From SFWF01 sp045636705 (GTDB lineage Bacteria; Bacillota; Clostridia; Oscillospirales; Acutalibacteraceae): 64,000 nucleotides of DNA. Each line of letters begins with the position of its first letter. Positions within the stretch are counted from its first letter, which is position 1. This document shows positions 62,428-64,000 of the stretch, piece by piece. The stretch covers positions 1 through 64,000 of the forward strand of contig JAZTYA010000008.1 of assembly GCA_045636705.1 (NCBI GenBank). Direction: 5' to 3'. The notes below the pieces were generated by a model. It searched no databases. It worked only from the letters and a program-made list of their open reading frames with translations, and was not told the DNA's origin. The position numbers were made by a program, and so were the translations under genes.

Positions 62428-63116
62428 TTTCGTTTAGCAAAATAAAAGAAACTTTTATTAACGCGCTTTTTCCTCAAAGATGTCTTGTTTGCGGTAAATT
62501 AAGCGAGCTTGAATCTTTCTTTTGTAAAGACTGCGAAGGTAAGCTTACGCCAATTTATGATGAAATCTGCAACCGTTGCGGACGTGAAGTTAAAAACTGT
62601 GACTGTAACAATTTTATCTATCATTTTGACGGAATGGTTGCTCCTTTTATAAATGAAGGACATGCTAAAGATTCTTTTTATGACTTTAAATTCGGCAGCA
62701 GTTTTTACGGAGCAGATTACTTTGCACAAATGATGGCAAAAGCTTTTAATGAGCATTTTAGCGATGTTGAAATAGATTTAATTTCTTACGTACCGCTATC
62801 AAAAAGTGAGCTTAAAGAGCGAATGTTTGATAAGTGTGAAATTCTTGCAACGAAGGTTGCGACCATTTTAAACCTTCCTCTTGTAAAGGTAATTTCTAAA
62901 AGAGAAATGGTGTCAACACAACATAATCTGTCGTGTGATGACCGATTTGATAATGCTCGAGATGCCTATAGGGTAATAAAAAACGTCAAAAATAAAAATA
63001 TTCTTTTGATTGACGATATAAAAACTACGGGCGCCACACTTGATTCTTGCGCAAGAGAACTTAAATTTGCAGGCGCAAATAAGGTGTATTGTCTGACAGC
63101 TTTATCAGGACAATAA
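62424..63116 (+). CDS. comFC: ComF family (ComFC) phosphoribosyltransferase-like protein
   Basis: A 230-aa protein with a four-cysteine zinc ribbon (CLVCGKLSELESFFCKDC, then CNRCGREVKNCDC, residues ~13-57) and a C-terminal phosphoribosyltransferase-type fold with LLIDDIKTTGATLDSC. ComFC is needed for DNA uptake in competent bacteria but also occurs widely in species not known to be competent. It starts at GTG overlapping the recD2 stop by 4 nt. No competence pilus genes are in view. Confidence 0.9.
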   Translation: MISFSKIKETFINALFPQRCLVCGKLSELESFFCKDCEGKLTPIYDEICNRCGREVKNCDCNNFIYHFDGMVAPFINEGHAKDSFYDFKFGSSFYGADYFAQMMAKAFNEHFSDVEIDLISYVPLSKSELKERMFDKCEILATKVATILNLPLVKVISKREMVSTQHNLSCDDRFDNARDAYRVIKNVKNKNILLIDDIKTTGATLDSCARELKFAGANKVYCLTALSGQ

Positions 63117-63126
63117 GGATTAATAG

Positions 63127-63154
63127 TTGAAATGTTTGAATTTTTTCTTATAAT
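63127..63154 (+). promoter_or_regulatory. Promoter of the mreB-like gene
   Basis: TTGAAA (63127-63132), 16-nt spacer, TATAAT (63149-63154), 21 nt before the ATG. Confidence 0.65.
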
Positions 63155-63175
63155 AGATTTAGGTGGTGATTTTGA

Positions 63176-64000
63176 ATGAGTGTTGATATAGTATTAGATT
63201 TAGGAACGTCAAAAACCTTGATATACGGCAGAGGAAGACCGCTTTTAGAACGTCCAAGCGTTGTTACGGTTGATTTTGAAACTTTTGAACCGGTTTATTA
63301 TGGCGACGATGCTAAACTGACACTAGGCAGAACTCCCGAAGTTTTGACTACCGTAATGCCTATCGAACACGGACTGGTTTCGGATTATGATATAGCGGTT
63401 TCAATGATTTCAAAATATATGCTTGACTGTTTTGGAAGCAAGGTTATAAGACCAAGAATAGCAACCTGTTTGCCTACGGGCCTTACCGAGATGCAGCACC
63501 ATACGTTAACTAAGGTGTTAGAGGAAAGCGGCGGCAGAAATATCGTAATAGTTGAAAGTCCGTTAGCAATAGCAGTAGGACTTGAAATTGACTTCGACAG
63601 TCCAAAGGGAAGTATGATTGTTGATATCGGTGCAGGAACTACCGAAATTGCGGTAATTTCAATGGGCTCGGTTGTAGTCAGCGATTCAAACCATATTGCA
63701 TCTGATAATATGGATGATGCTATTATCAAATACGTCAGAAGAAAGCATAACGTTGAAATAGGATATCTTACTGCAGAAGAAATTAAAAAGCAGATAGGAA
63801 CGGTTGTTAAGCGTTCGGTTGATATCACAATGATAGCTAGGGGCAAGAATCTGCTTACGGGATTGCCTGAATCTTTTGAAATCACTTCAGCAGAGCTTTA
63901 TGAAACTATGTTTGAAACAGCTGTGCTTATTTGTAATGCGGTAAGAAAGGTTTTAGAGAGAACAAATCCTGACCTTTTATCCGATATTATGGAAGAGGGT
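63176..64000 (+). CDS. MreB-like actin homologue (cut by window edge)
   Basis: The first 275 codons of an MreB-family protein; the end lies outside. It begins MSVDIVLDLGTSKTLIYGRG (first phosphate loop), later VVESPLAIAVGLEIDF and the second phosphate loop VDIGAGTTEIAVISMG. The sequence departs from housekeeping MreB: LDLGTANT is LDLGTSKT, and the front is shorter. It may be a second MreB/Mbl paralogue. AGGTGGTGA precedes the ATG. MreC/MreD would be expected just downstream if this is the mre operon. Confidence 0.88.
   Translation, partial: MSVDIVLDLGTSKTLIYGRGRPLLERPSVVTVDFETFEPVYYGDDAKLTLGRTPEVLTTVMPIEHGLVSDYDIAVSMISKYMLDCFGSKVIRPRIATCLPTGLTEMQHHTLTKVLEESGGRNIVIVESPLAIAVGLEIDFDSPKGSMIVDIGAGTTEIAVISMGSVVVSDSNHIASDNMDDAIIKYVRRKHNVEIGYLTAEEIKKQIGTVVKRSVDITMIARGKNLLTGLPESFEITSAELYETMFETAVLICNAVRKVLERTNPDLLSDIMEEG

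Overview
The window is a chromosomal stretch from a low-GC Gram-positive bacterium, most likely an uncultured gut Clostridia member (Oscillospirales/Ruminococcaceae-like). Supporting signs are a SpoVD-type PBP with PASTA domains, an IspH-S1 fusion, DUF5685/DnaJ and DUF3343/EF2568-type desulfurase pairs, a YtvI-like permease, strong AGGAGG-type ribosome sites and many TTG starts. Placement below class is inference. No rRNA, CRISPR array, phage or intact insertion sequence was seen.

Layout. (1) 1-4.1 kb: an edge-truncated ECF sigma factor, a CDA/blasticidin-deaminase-like protein, initiator tRNA-fMet with a hairpin-rich spacer and a copy of its 3' end, and proB-proA plus a small Gly/Ala-rich protein, all on the minus strand. 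(2) 4.1-18.2 kb: secA, an asnB-like gene on the minus strand whose glutaminase domain looks dead, then a tight operon uvrA-DUF5685-dnaJ-membrane protein-baiN-cmk-plsC-ispH/S1. (3) 18.2-24.4 kb: DUF1622, cysK, a CofE-like ligase, tRNA-Val, a TPP riboswitch controlling thiT, mscL, an asparaginase and an AEC permease. (4) 24.5-36.7 kb: pncB-lipoprotein-GH94 operon, followed by two large secreted, membrane-anchored GH2 paralogues, each with its own promoter. (5) 36.7-39.3 kb: a small accessory region with a 17-aa hydrophobic peptide, a 43-aa EF-hand-like protein, Fic, a 52-aa protein and a solo HRDC protein, ending in three copies of the tRNA-Leu 3' end, each with its own hairpin. (6) 39.3-51.9 kb: a division and cell wall (dcw) cluster mraZ-rsmH-ftsL-pbp/spoVD-murE-mraY-ftsW-murG-murA-ftsQ-ftsZ, preceded by 10-bp-periodic MraZ boxes and lacking murF, murD, murC and ftsA. 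(7) 51.9-64 kb: ACT protein-hom-lysC (minus), YtvI-like permease, DUF3343 and desulfurase, cdaA-cdaR, an unknown membrane protein, recD2, comFC and an edge-truncated mreB-like gene.

How it fits together. Most of the window is core metabolism: proline, aspartate-family amino acids, cysteine, NAD, thiamine uptake, isoprenoids, phospholipid, peptidoglycan and division, and c-di-AMP. The accessory parts are the glycosidase block and the Fic/HRDC region next to tRNA-Leu. The most unusual signal is the tRNA 3'-end-plus-terminator units at tRNA-Leu, with a similar unit at tRNA-fMet. They look like attachment-site scars, or possibly small structured RNAs ending in a tRNA-like CCA tail. Several start codons here were moved from the longest reading frame using ribosome sites and promoter overlap.
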